Positions 46,530-58,699 of a stretch of DNA of 64,000 nt are shown here, piece after piece. The position numbers and the translations under genes are program-made. The first letter of the stretch is position 1; each line of letters starts with the position of its first letter. Below the pieces are notes generated by a model. That model did not search any database and had not been told where the DNA came from. It saw nothing but the letters and a program-made list of their open reading frames with translations. The stretch is from Dipteris shenzhenensis (taxonomy: Eukaryota > Polypodiophyta > Polypodiopsida > Gleicheniales): the NCBI GenBank assembly GCA_047967505.1, contig CM106540.1, one strand, 5' to 3'.

Positions 46530-47947
46530 GATGCAAATAAAGCAAAATCCCAAATGCTAGTGCCTATAAGAGAGAATCACACCAAATACCAGGTGCACCC
46601 AAATGTGTATGCCATAATATACTGAAATATCACCAAAACTCAAAGCTCAAAGCACCAAAAGATGCAGCTGACTCATGTGCATGTAATGCGTCCATATGAG
46701 CAAATCTGGCCCAAAAGAAAATGCCAACTGCAATGGCAATCCAAAATGCCAATAAGTGCCAAATGGCTCAAGCATAAACACCGTCCATGGGCATATGCAT
46801 CAATAATATCTCATGTAAGAGAGCATAACACTATCAATGCATCACCTGCAATGTGTCAAAGTTGTCCCTCAACATAATAAAGCATCTATGTGCAAAGCGT
46901 CCATAAAAATAGCATCCCAAAGGCAATCTGGGCTTATCAGCGCATCCAAATGGCCTATAAATCATCCATTGTAACCCAATCACACCACGAATGAGCGCAC
47001 TTGGCTCAAACTGCAACTAGAGTGATCTGCATAAGGTATGCTCAAGAAATCATGGTCCCACGAAAAAGACCGCTACTAAAAATAGAACCTGAGATGCCTC
47101 AAAACATGGGTGCCATTGCATAATCGGACTCAGCAAGAAAATCTGCAAATATCTCTCTTCTGCTGAAACTCCAAAATCCCAACCGATGAGTGAGAAATGG
47201 GAGTCAACACTTATCCACTACCATGTGGCATAAATCTAAGGTTTCAAAACCTTAGAATGAAAAATGCATAACAGAGAGACAAATTCGAATACACAGAGAT
47301 CTATAACTTTGAAAATACTCCACCGAATCACATAAGAACTGACAGGTAGGGGCTTTTGGGCGTCGGAAACATAATGGGACAAACGGTTTTAGAAACCGTG
47401 GTCTCAATCACTAGGTCCAACACACATATTGAAAAACGTTTTTGGAAACAGAACTATTTGTAAACTCCACCAGAGTGTGAATGATGAGCAACATAGAAGT
47501 TTTAGGACCTCTTGAGAGCTGCAAATGGTTGCTCCAAACTTGAGTTCCAACACCTGAGCAGAAAAAACGTAGAAACTAACACAGTGAGTCAAAAATCCAA
47601 TAAAATGATCCCAGATTCAGGAATGAAGGTGTTTCCAAGCTCTTGAAGTGAAGTGGACACCAAAAGCAAGTAATAGTTGCCTCTACAAGTTAATACGGAC
47701 TCTCTGTCATCGAATGGAATAGGAAAAAGCTCAAAAAACAACTTTTTCTTTGAAAACACTTAACAGACTCTCAAAACCACTTCGCAAAACCAAAGTGACT
47801 TTTCCAAAGGTTCCTCTAAGATCTCTACACACTCAGATGCAAGTAAAGTCACCCACAAATTTTCCCACATAGCTTCTCCTTCCTCCCACAAAGCTGTTGA
47901 GCTTCCAAGCATTCACGCACGCTCAGCTAGATCACCCAGATACCAGT
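46530..47947. other. Leader region of Copia 2
   Basis: Non-coding DNA between the 5' LTR and gag. It matches 60370-61805 of Copia 3 along most of its length (for example gggcgtcggaaacat, cggttttagaaaccgtgg), so it is a family feature. It contains a short palindrome acggttttagaaaccgt near 47383. Confidence 0.7.
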
Positions 47948-48119
47948 TGAGAGTGCTCTTAATGGAAGCAAGAATGGAAGAGGGAGAGAGAGAGAAACAG
48001 AGAGCCACACAAGTTTTGGTGGGTGCAGAATACCCTAATCTTCTTTTTCATTCGTTTATATATGCATTTGAGTATTGTACATAATTGGGGTAAAGGCACA
48101 GTGAACTTTAACCCCCACA
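47948..48119 (-). repeat. 5' LTR of Copia 2
   Basis: 172 bp, near-identical in layout to 42247-42418. Next to it, in element orientation, TGGTATC-type sequence (RC of gataccag, 47939-47946) fits an initiator-tRNA-Met primer-binding site, truncated by mutation. Confidence 0.85.
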
Positions 48120-48124
48120 ACAAG

Positions 48125-51100
48125 CGCATGGAAACCATAGCTTTTAGGACGTTTACAAATTGTGAGCCAATTGAACACATGGACATGCAAATCCTAATGA
48201 CCGATTCTATATTTTGCTCCTTCACTGATGCAACAATGTGCATAGGGTGGAAATGGGCCCTTTCACCTCCCCATGCCCACATTCGGCTTTTGATGGGACT
48301 CAAACTTTGCAAGATCATGGAAAACATAGGTTTTAAGACCTGTGCAAATTTTGAGCCCAACCACATGCATGGACATGCAAATCCTAATGACCCACTCCAT
48401 ATTTTGCTACCTCAGTGATGCAACGAGGTGCATAGGGTGAAAATGGGCCCTCTAACCTCCCCGTGTGCACATCTAGTCTTGGATAGGATTCAAGCTTTGC
48501 AAGAGCATGGAAAAAATACGGTTTAGGATTGGTGCAAATTTTGAGCCCAATCAAAAGCATGGACATGTAAATCCTAATGTCCCATCCCATATTTTGTGCC
48601 TTCGCTCATCCAACGAGGTGCATAGGGTGAAAATGGGCCCTCTTACCTCCTCGTGCCTACATATGACACCGGATGGGATGCAAACTTTGCAAGAGCATGG
48701 AAACGATGGGGTTTAGGACATGTGCAAATTGTGAGCCCAATCAGACACATAGACATGAAAATCTTAATGACCCATTTCATATTTTAATCCTTCATTGATG
48801 CAACGAGGTGCATAGGGTGAAAATGGGCCCTCTAACCTCCCCGTGCCCACATCTGACACCGGATGGGACTCAAACATTGCAAGAGCATGGCAACCACAGG
48901 GTTTAGAAGCCGTGCAAATTTTGAGCCCAAATGGACACATGGACATGCAAATCCTAATGACCCATTCCATATTTTGATCCTTCACTAATGCAACGAGGTG
49001 CATAGGGTGATAATGGGACATGTGACCTCCCTGTGCCCAAATCTGGTATCGGATGGGACTCACACTTCGCAAGATAATGGAAACCATAGGGTTTAGGACT
49101 TGTGCAAATTCTTAGCCCAATCTAACACATGGACATGAAAATCCTAATGACCGACATTTTGCTCCTTCACTAATGCAACGAGGTGCATAGGGTGAAACTG
49201 GGCCCTCTGACCTCCCCATGCCCACATCTGGTGTTTGATGGGACTCAAACTTTGCAAGAGCATGGATCCATAGAATTTAGAGCCTGTGTAAATTGTGAGC
49301 CCAATTGGACACATGGACATGCAAATCCTAATGACCCATTGCATATTGTGCATTCATTGATGCAATAAGATGCATAGGGTGAAAATGGGCCTTTGACCTC
49401 CCTGTCCCCACATCCGATGCCTGATGTGACTCAAACTTTGCATTAGCATGGAAACCATAGGGTTTAGGCCTTGTGCAAATTTGGAGCCCAATCGGACACA
49501 TGGTCACGCAAATCCTAATGGCCCATTCCATATTTTGCTCCTTTAGTGATACAACGAGGTGCATAGCGTGAAAATGGGCCCTCTGACCTCCCTGTGCTCT
49601 CATCTGACACCAGATGGGACTCAAACTTCGCAAAAGCATGGGAACCATAGGGTTTAGGACTTGTGTAAATTTTGAGCCCAATCAGACACATGGACATGCA
49701 AGTCCTAATGACCCATTCCATATTTTTCTCCATCATGCGACGAGGTTCATAGGGTGAAAATGTGCCCTCTAACCTCCCTATGCCCACATCACTAGGACTC
49801 AAACTTTACAAGAGCATGGAAACCATAGGGTTTATGACTCTGCATATTCTTAGCCCTCTTACCTCCATGTGCCAATGTTCGACACACGATGGGACTCAAA
49901 CTTTGCAAGAGCATAGAAACCATATGGTTAGGACGTGTGCAAATTTGGATCCCAATGAAACACATGGACATCAAAATCCTAATGACCCATTCCATATTTT
50001 GCTCCTTCACAGTGATGCAACAAGGTGCATCGGGTGAAAATGGGCACTCTGACCCCCCCGTGCCCACATCTAGTGTTGGATGGGACTCACACTTTGCAAG
50101 AGCATGGAAACCATAGGGTTTAGGACGTGTGAAAATTATGAGCCCAATCGGACACGTGGACATGAAAATCCTAATGACCCATTCCACATTTTGCTCCTTG
50201 ACTGATGCAATGAGGGTGAAAATGGGCCCTCTAACCTCCACATGCCCACATCCAGTGTCGGATGGGACTCAAACTTTGCAAGAGCTTGGAAAGCATAGGG
50301 TTTAGGACCTGTAAAAATTGTGAGCCCAATCGGACACATGGACATTCAAATCCTGATGACCCAATCCATATTTTGATCCTTCACTGATTCAAGGAGGTGC
50401 ATAGGGTGAAAATGGTCCCTCTGACCTCCGCGTGCCCACATTCAGTTTCGGATGGGAATCAAGCTTTGAAAGAGCATGGAAAACATAGGTTTTAATACCT
50501 ATGCAAATTTCTAGCCCAATTAGTTCGCACATCCGGTGTTGGATGGGACTCAAACTTTTCAAAAGCATGGAAACCATAGGGTTTCGAATGTGTGCAAATT
50601 TTGAGGCTAATTGGAAACATGGACATGCAAATCCTAAATACCCATTCCAAATTTTGTGCCTTCACTGACCTCCATGAGCCAACATACATGACTGGATGGG
50701 ACTCACACTTTGCATGAACATAGAAACCATATGGTTTTGGACCAGTGCAAATTTTGAGCCCAATTGAACACATGGACATCCAAATCATAATGTCCTATTC
50801 CATACTTCACTAATGCAACAAGGTGCATAGGGTGAAAATGGGACCTCCGACTTCCCCATGCCCACATCTAGTGTCTGATGAGACTCAAATTTGGCAAGAG
50901 TATGGAAACCATAAGTTTTAGGACTTGTGCGAATTGTGATTCCAATCTGACACATGGACGTGCAAATCCTAATGACCCATTCCACATCTTGCTCCTTGAT
51001 TGATGCAACGAGGTGCACAGGGTGAAAATGGGCCCTCTGACCTCCCTGTTCCCACATCTAACACCCGATGGGACTCAAACTGTGCAAGAGCATGGAAACC

Positions 51101-54100
51101 ATATGATTTAGGACCAGTGCCAATTCGGATCCCAATCAAAAACTTGGGCATGCAAATCCTAATGACCCATTCCATATTTTGCTCCTTCACTGATGAAATG
51201 AGGTGCATAGGGTGAAAATGAGCCCTCTGAACTGCCCGTGTCCACATATGACACTGGATGGGACTCAAACTTTTAAAGAGAATGAAAAACTTAGGGTTTA
51301 GGACATGTGCACATTTTGAGCTCAATCGGACACAGGTACATGCAAATCCTAATGACGCATTCCATATTTTGCTCCTTCACTAATGTGAAGAGGTGCATAG
51401 GGTGAAAATGGGCCCTCTAGCCTCTCCGTGCCCACATTTGATTTGTATGGGAATCAATTTTTGAAAGAGAATGGAAAACATAGGTTTTAATACGTGTGCA
51501 AATTTTTAGCCCAATCAAATACATGCAGATGCAAATCCTAATGACCCGTTCCATAACTTGCTACTTCAGTGATGCAACGAGGTGCATAGGGTGAAAATGG
51601 TCCCTCTAACCTCCCCGTATGCACATCCGATGTTGGATGGGCCTCAAACTTTGCAAAATCATGGAAACCATAGGGTTTAATATGTGTGAAAATTTTGAGC
51701 CCAATCAAAAACACAGACATTTCATATTTTGCTGCTTCACTGATGCAACGAGGTGCATAGGGTAAAAATGGGACCTATTGCATCCCCGTTCCCACATCCG
51801 ACACCGAAGGGGACTCAAAGTTTTCAATTGCATGGAAACCATTGGGTTTAGCACTTGTGCAAATTTTGAGCCCAATCGGACACATGGACATGCAAATCAG
51901 ACTATGACCCATTCCATATTTTGCTCATGTGCTGATGCAACGAGGTGCATAGGGTGAAATTGGGGCCTCTGACATCCCGCGCCCACATATGACATTGGAT
52001 GGGACTAAAACTTTCAATCGAACACATGGACATGCAATTCCTAATGACCCATTCTATATTTTTCTCCTTCATTATGCAACGAGGTGGATAGGTTGAGAAT
52101 GGGCCTTCTAGCCTCCCAGTGCACACATCCAGTGTTCGATGGGACTCAAACTTTGCAAGAGCATGGAAAGCATAGGGTTTAGGACTTGCACAAATCTTGA
52201 GCCCAATCAAAAATATGGACATGTAAATCCTAATGACCCATTCCGTATTTTGTGCCTTCACTGATGCAACAAGGTGCATAGGGTAAAAATGGGCCCTCCA
52301 ATCTCCCCGAGCCCACATCCAACCTTGGACTAGACTCAGACTTTGCAAGAAGATGGAAACTATAGGGTTTAGGACCTGTGCAGATTTTGAGCCCAATCAC
52401 CCATTCCATATTTTGCTCCTTCACTCATGCAATGAGGTGCATAGGGTGATAATGGAGGGCCCTCTGACCTCCCCATGCCCACATCCACTGTTGGATGGGA
52501 CTAAAACTTTGCAAGAGCATGGAAACCATAGGGTTTAGGACTTGTGCAAATTCTTACCCCAATCAAACACATGGACATGAAAATCCTAATGACCCATTCC
52601 ATAAGTTCCTCCTTGACTGATGCAACAAGGTTTATAGGGTGAAAATGGGCCCTTTGACCTCCCCATGCCTACATCTGACATTGGATGGGACTCAAAATTG
52701 GCAAGAGCATGGAAACCATATGGTTTGGGATTTATGCAAATTGTGAGCACAGTCAAACACATGGACATCCAAATCCTAATGACTCATTCCATATTTTGCT
52801 CCTTCACTCATGCAATGAGGGGCATAGGGTGATAATGGAGGGCCCTCTGACCTCCCCATGCCCACATCCACTATTGGATGGGACTAAAACTTTACAAGAG
52901 CATGGAAACCATAGGGTTTAGGACTTGTGCAAATTCTTAGCCCAATTGCAATCGAACACATGGACATGCAAATCCTAATGACCCATTCCATATTTTGCAC
53001 CTTCACTAATGCAACGAGGTCCATAGGGTGAAAATGGGTCCTTTGACCTCTTCGTGCCCACATCTGACACCCGATGGGACTCAAACTTTTCAAGAGCATA
53101 GAAACCATATGGTTTAGGACTGGTGCATATTTTAAGCCCAATCGAACACATGGACATGCAAATCCTAATGGCCCATTCTGTATTTTACTCCATCTCACTG
53201 ATGCAACAAGGTGCATAGGGTAAAAATGGGACCACTGACCTCCCTATGCCCACATCCAATTTTGGATGGGACTCAAATGTTAAAAGAGCATGGAAAACAT
53301 AGGTTTTAAGTCTTGTGTAAATTTTGAGCCTAATTAGACACAGGGACATGCAAATCCTAATGACCCATTCCATATTTTGCTACTTCAGTGATGCAACAAG
53401 GTGCATAGGGTGAAAATGGGCCCTTTGACGTCCCCGTGTGCACATCCGAGACTCATGTTTTGCAAGAGCATTGAAACCATAGGTTTTAGGAGCTACAAAA
53501 AGTTTGAGCCCAATCAGACACATGGACATGAAAATCCTAATGACACATTCCATATTTTGCTCCTTCACTGATGCAACGAGGTGCATAGGATGAAAATGGG
53601 CCCTCTAACCTCCCCGTGCCCACATAGGACACTGGATGGGACTTAGACTTTTCAAGAGCATGGAAACTATAGGGTTTAGGACCTGTGCAAATTCTTATCC
53701 CAATCGAACACATGGACATGAGAATCCTAATGACCCATTCCATATTCGCGCCTTCACTGATGCAATGAGGTGCATAGGGTGAAAATGGGCCCTCATACCT
53801 CCCTGAGCCCATATCCAACACTAGATGGGATTCAACCTTTTCAAGAACATGGAAACCATAGGGTTTAGGAACTCTGCAATGTGAGACCAAGCGGACACAT
53901 GGACATGCAAATCCTAATGACGCATTCCATATTTTTCTCCTTCACTGATGCAATGTGGTGCATAGGGTGATACCTCCCCGTGCCCACATCCATTGTCAAT
54001 TGTCGGATGGGACTCAAACATTGCAAGAGCATCGAAACCATATGGTTTAGGACTTGTGCAAATTCTTAGCCCAATTCTTAGCGATCGGACACATGGACAT

Positions 54101-54369
54101 GCAAATCCTAATCACCCATTCCATATTTTGCTCCTTCACTGATGCAACAAGGTGCATAGGGTGGAAATATGCCCTATCACATCCTCGTGCCCACATCCAT
54201 TGTCGGATGGGACTCACACTTTGCAAGAGCATGGAAACCATAGGGTTTAGGAGCTGTGCATATTTTGAGCCCAATCGGACACTTTGACATGCAAATCCTA
54301 ATGAACCATTTTATATTTTCCTTCACTAATGCAACGAGGTGCATACCGATGAAAATGGGTCCTTTGACC
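48125..54369. repeat. Satellite array, ~189-bp unit, right block (about 33 units)
   Basis: catgg of cacatggacatg recurs at 48178, 48368, 48558, 48748, 48938 and 49128 (190 bp), with later units of 184-190 bp and some truncated ones. Units diverge by roughly 10-20 percent by eye. Most contain catagggtttagg (one and a half plant telomere-like units) and gatgcaacgaggtgcatagg. Minus-strand frames of about 60 codons repeat because the period is close to a multiple of three. I read it as a tandem satellite, not genes. Confidence 0.95.
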
Positions 54370-54636
54370 TGTTGAGAGTTCACGCTCAACATCATGTGAT
54401 CATGTGTGCATAGCACCATCATGTGATCATATGTGCATAGCACTAACCTTATAGAGTGCTATAAAGGAAAGGCTTGGATCCCCTAACCCTAACCCTAAAT
54501 GGGTTTGTATATATTCTATTTTTTCAACTAAATCTAGTGTACAGTTAGTCATTTGTGGTGTGCTCTCTAGCTGTGCCCTCTCTCCTCATCTCCACTCTTC
54601 TCTTCTCCCCTCCATATTTTGTCATGGTATCAGAGC
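54370..54636 (+). mobile_element. Plus-strand LTR (255 bp) plus primer-binding site
   Basis: The LTR runs from TGTTGAGAGTTCAC (54370) to TTTTGTCA (54624) and is followed immediately by TGGTATCAGAGC (54625-54636), a perfect initiator-tRNA-Met primer-binding site. Inside are a 27-bp tandem duplication (atcatgtgatcat...) and a short ccctaaccctaaccctaaa stretch. The left edge abuts the satellite; no 3' LTR partner was found. Confidence 0.85.
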
Positions 54637-56602
54637 TCCCTTGCCTTCCGTTGAGGCATTGTGATCCTTGAGAGTGATTGAGAGATTGAGAGAGATTGAG
54701 TGTTCCATTCACTTTCGTAGAGTGATTGGAAATTTTTGTTCATTGAGAGAAAATCTCTGTCCGTATTTCCGTTTCATTTCTTGAGTTATTTGGGAGAAAG
54801 AGAGAGATTTCTTCATTCCATTGCGAGAATCTGAGAAGTTGTTCTCCAAGTGAGAGAGATATCTATGCTGAGAGATTTCTGTGAGAGAGAGAGTGCTTAA
54901 TGCTCTTACATTGAGAAAGAGAGAGGTGTGACAATCTAGTTCTAACTGCTTCTCCAACAATATCAGGCCTTTTGCCATCAACAATATCAGCAACAAAGCT
55001 CATGCTCTATCTCCAAAGCCATCTCCAAGGACTGACCAAAGCCTCAGCTGCACCATTTTAAGCATGTGCACTACTATCCTTTGCCTCTACACCTACCTCT
55101 ATACAGCCGCATCAACCATAACTCCTACATGCAGCTCATCTCTCTTCTTCAAGGCCAATAAGTGTCACCATACGACCAATGGGGAAAGCTCCTAGTCTTC
55201 ATGGCTATCCCAAATGGCAATGCCTCCATTGCAAAAGGGCGTCCAAGCCTCTCCTGCATCGTGGGCTCACAGCCTTGCAATGACAGTCAGACCTACAACG
55301 CCATCAACGCTATCCAATGCTCCTCTCATAGGCTGACAGATGACAACCACAGCCCTAGCAATGCCACTGCCAACAGATCCACCATAGCATCGACTTTGCA
55401 CAAAGCTACCGACTCCAGCGGCTCACGGGGTAGTGCTCCTATAGCCAAAGCTCTTGGCTCCTACAATTAGCTTTAGCGAGCAAATGAGCCAGCGCTCATT
55501 ACACAGCTAACGCACAGCCTCATCAAAATTCCAACCAACCACTACGGGCTCATAGCCGCTCTCCAACAGTAGCGACGCTCTTCAAAATCACCTAAGACTC
55601 CATCAGCCGCCTCTGCTCCAAAGCTAGCCGCACCTCCACATCAGAGACTCCACAGGCAATCCCTTCTCTCCACATAGCAACAAATGGCTCTGTAGCTCGT
55701 CGTAGCCATCAATAGAATCATTCAGATTCTTGTTAAGATTCTGGTGCCTCTCCAACTGACACATGGTAGATCAAGCCCAATCAGGGTTAGGTGAAGGTGA
55801 CATGGGTTCAGCTATTGGTTAACAAGAGCGCCACATGGCAACCCTATCCCAGGGTAACCACTCAACTCAGGAGTGGTCAGCAATTTGACATGTGGTAGAT
55901 TATCTACCACGTCAACAAGCACACCTAACTGCCACATCATCAGCCTATTTGCCTACTATTACCAATAGCCATGTGTCAGTCAAAGTCAATCTACCACATC
56001 AACTGCCACATCAGCATAGCCACATCACTAGTACCACATCATCAATGACATGTCATCTACCACGTCACTTGTGCCACATCATCAAAGCCATGTCATCACT
56101 ACCACATCATCACTGACACATCATTATTACCACATCATCATCTGTGCCACCTCAGCTATCTAGTCAGCACTGACCTCTATGTTGAAGAAGTGAAAGGAAA
56201 GCATGAAGCTGAACATGAAATGAGAGAATGCATTAGAATGAAGAAGGGTGAGGTCCATATGTAGGCACCTCTACATGAGCCACCAAGCTCCATATTCATC
56301 TCCTCAATCAGCACCTAGAATCTCTCAATCATCCTATGTGGCATCTACCACCACCTAACAGTGCTTATGGGCACCTAACTGTGCCTCTAGCACACACACA
56401 TAGAACCTAAGGTGTGCTTGGGGAATACACCTTGAGATATCCCATCAAACCCCCCCTCAAGGGAATGCCTCAGGCTATGTCAGGGATACATCTAGTCTCA
56501 TAGTTTCTCATGCCATCTCATGGTGGTCAAGGATAAATCTATGGCTAGGATCTCATGCTAGCAACGGTTCCCAAGGGTGTGAAGTAAACAAAGGGATGTA
56601 TA
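54637..56602 (+). other. Internal/unclassified region after the LTR
   Basis: No gag or pol motif is visible. 55162-55470 is open but of low-complexity Ser/Ala/Asn composition. The region could be a non-autonomous LTR element whose body was replaced, or an unrelated fragment. Confidence 0.4.
55890..56160. repeat. Degenerate CCACATCATCA-type repeat
   Basis: Many imperfect copies of ccacatcatca / gccacatca occur over about 270 bp; the pattern is short-period and irregular. Confidence 0.7.
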
Positions 56603-56607
56603 AGACC

Positions 56608-56778
56608 TGAGAGTGCTCTCAACGAAAGCAAGAACGGGAGAGGGAGAGAGAGAAATAGAGAGCCACACAAGTTTTGGTGGGTGCAGAACACCCTAATCTT
56701 CTTTCTTCATTCATTTATATATGTGTTTGAGTATTGTACATAACTGGGGTAAAGGCACAGTGACATTTAACCCCCACA
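56608..56778 (-). repeat. 3' LTR of Copia 3
   Basis: 171 bp; plus-strand ends TGAGAGTGCTCTC and CCCCCACA. The purine tract of the element adjoins at 56779-56795. Confidence 0.9.
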
Positions 56779-56831
56779 ACCTCCCACTTAAAGGATAATG
56801 TGCCTTTAAAGAAGAACAACCAGTGAGCATA

Positions 56832-58611
56832 CTATCCAATGCCCATCAATACACGACAATACTCAAACTGCTGACTAGGTAGACTCTTCGTCAGCATATC
56901 TGCAGGGTTATCATCTGTATGAACCTTGACAAGCTCTATGCACTTGTCCTCAAGTACCTCCCTGATGAAATGGTACCTGACCTCAATGTGTTTGGTCTTT
57001 GCATGAAAGACCAGATTTCGTGCTAGCTGAATAGCACTCATGGAATCACTATGCAATGTCAGTACACCTGTATGAATCCCCAAATCTCCAACTAGCTGAT
57101 CAAGCCATATAGCCTCCTTGCAACCCTCTGTGGCTGCAACATACTCAGCCTCTGTGGTAGACAAAGCAACCCACTTTTGTGCGGGAGACATCCACGACAC
57201 TACACCACCTACAAAGGTGAACACATAACCAAAAGTGGATCTCCTACTATCCACATGCCCTGCATAGTCTGAATATGTGTACCCAAGTACACGCATGTCT
57301 CCTCTACCAAAACAGATGCACATCCCCTTGGTACCCTTCATGTACCTCATGATGCACTTAACTGCCTCCCAATGCCTCTCCTAGATTAGCCATATACCGG
57401 CTAACAACTCCCACTACAAATGCAATGTCTAGTCTAGTAGCTATCATAGCATACATAAGACTCCCAACCGCTGATGCATAAGGAACCTTGGCCATCATGG
57501 CCCTCTCCTCATCTGATTTGGGACTATCTGTATGACTCAGTTTCACATATGGAGGCAATGTAGTACTCACTGCCTTCCTCAGGGGGGTCACTCATCATAT
57601 GTAACCCTATCACGTGAGTTCAACAGAAGGATTTTTTTTATTTCTAAAATTTACATAAATAAATATACATAAGGGACTATTTAAAATACTTTTGGAAAAA
57701 ATTTACAGATTTCTATAGAAAAGGGGTACATTTTATTAATGAAATTTTTTACAGATAAGGGACTTTAAATATAGGCCTTGAACGCACGTGATATAGAGAG
57801 TTTATACATAGTGACCCCCCCGAGCTGCCTTCCCCCCCTCCATATTGAAATGCTACAATACTTTTGTAACATACTCCTTTTGTGAAAGCCAAAGGAGTTT
57901 CCTACTCCGATCACGCATGATGCGCATACCAAGAATATGACCTGCAAGTCCCAAATCCTTCATATCAAAGGCCTCATGCAACTTGGCCTTTAATGCATCT
58001 AGCTCATAAGTATTCTTGCTAGCCAATAGCATATCATCCACATATAGTATCAGGAGTATCAAGCTATTATCCTTAGCCCTTTTAGTGTAGAGGCAGTGAT
58101 CAATTTCACTCCTTCTAAAACCCTGGGACCGAATGAAAGCATCAAACTTCTGATACCATTCTCTAGGCACTTGCTTAAGACCATAGAGACTCTTCTTCAG
58201 CTTGCAAACTAAATGCTCTTTGCCCTTTTCTTCAAAGCCTTCTGGCTGCAACATGTGAATTTCCTCATGCAAATCCCCATGCAAGAAAGCTGTCTTGACA
58301 TCCATCTACATAAGCTCCATATCCTCTGCTGCCACTAGTCCAAGCATGCATCTAAGTGTGGTCATCTTCACAACCGGTGATAATATCTCATCAAAGTCCA
58401 CACCCTTCTCTTGCTTGAACCCTTTAGTGACCAAATGGGCCTTGTACCTAGGCACATCATCACCTGTGATCTTCATTTTGTAGACCCATTTACATGGCAA
58501 TGCTTTCTTTCCATGTGGCAAAGAAACCAAGTCCCAAGTCTTATTCTTCATAGGTGAACTCATCTGTGAATGCATAGCATACTCCCACTTGTGTTGATCC
58601 TCGTGCATCAT
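56832..58611 (-). pseudogene. Copia 3 reverse transcriptase/RNase H
   Basis: Reading leftward: KNKTWDLVSLP, KWVYKMKITGD, then after a stop MDVKTAFLHGDLHEEI, LKKSLYGLKQ and the active-site YVDDMLLASKNTYEL (about 58040). The MITE then interrupts the frame at 57578-57824. After it come YAMIATRLDIAFVVG and RNase H with HVDSRRSTFGY, TEAEYVAATEG and HIEVRYHFIREVL (57350-56832). Apart from the MITE and a few stops this is the best-preserved RT in the window. Confidence 0.9.
57578..57824 (-). mobile_element. hAT-type MITE, copy 3 (247 bp, inverted)
   Basis: Ends CTCAGGGGGGTCAC and GTGACCCCCCCGAG, with a perfect 8-bp duplication CTGCCTTC (57570-57577 and 57825-57832). The homologous empty site in Copia 2 (near 43215) has a single ctgccttc. 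Confidence 0.97.
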
Positions 58612-58699
58612 AACCTATCTGTAGCAAGAAGGCTCCTTGCAATCAGTAAGCATCACATAGTCTACCCCTAGGACAAACCTATTAGGCAATCTAGACACT

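Larger units (their letters stand above)
42247..48119 (-). mobile_element. Copia 2: LTR retrotransposon with internal inversion
   Basis: A minus-strand element with two 172-bp LTRs (42247-42418 and 47948-48119) inserted in the satellite. Five-bp flanks are GCAAG (42242-42246) and ACAAG (48120-48124). From right to left: 5' LTR, a leader of about 1.4 kb, gag N-terminus (46529 to about 45880), an inverted block (44241-45868), then reverse transcriptase/RNase H pieces (44240-42472) and 3' LTR. Frameshifts and stops are frequent. Confidence 0.9.

Noticed and set aside
48125-54369. Dozens of minus-strand frames of 60-118 codons with repeated MSMCPIGLKICT-like sequence
   Set aside because: They are translations of the ~189-bp satellite, whose period is close to a multiple of three. 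They change frame at indels and end at random.
54483-54505. Interstitial telomere tract (ccctaaccctaaccctaaa)
   Set aside because: Only about three units and inside an LTR; too short for a telomeric relic.
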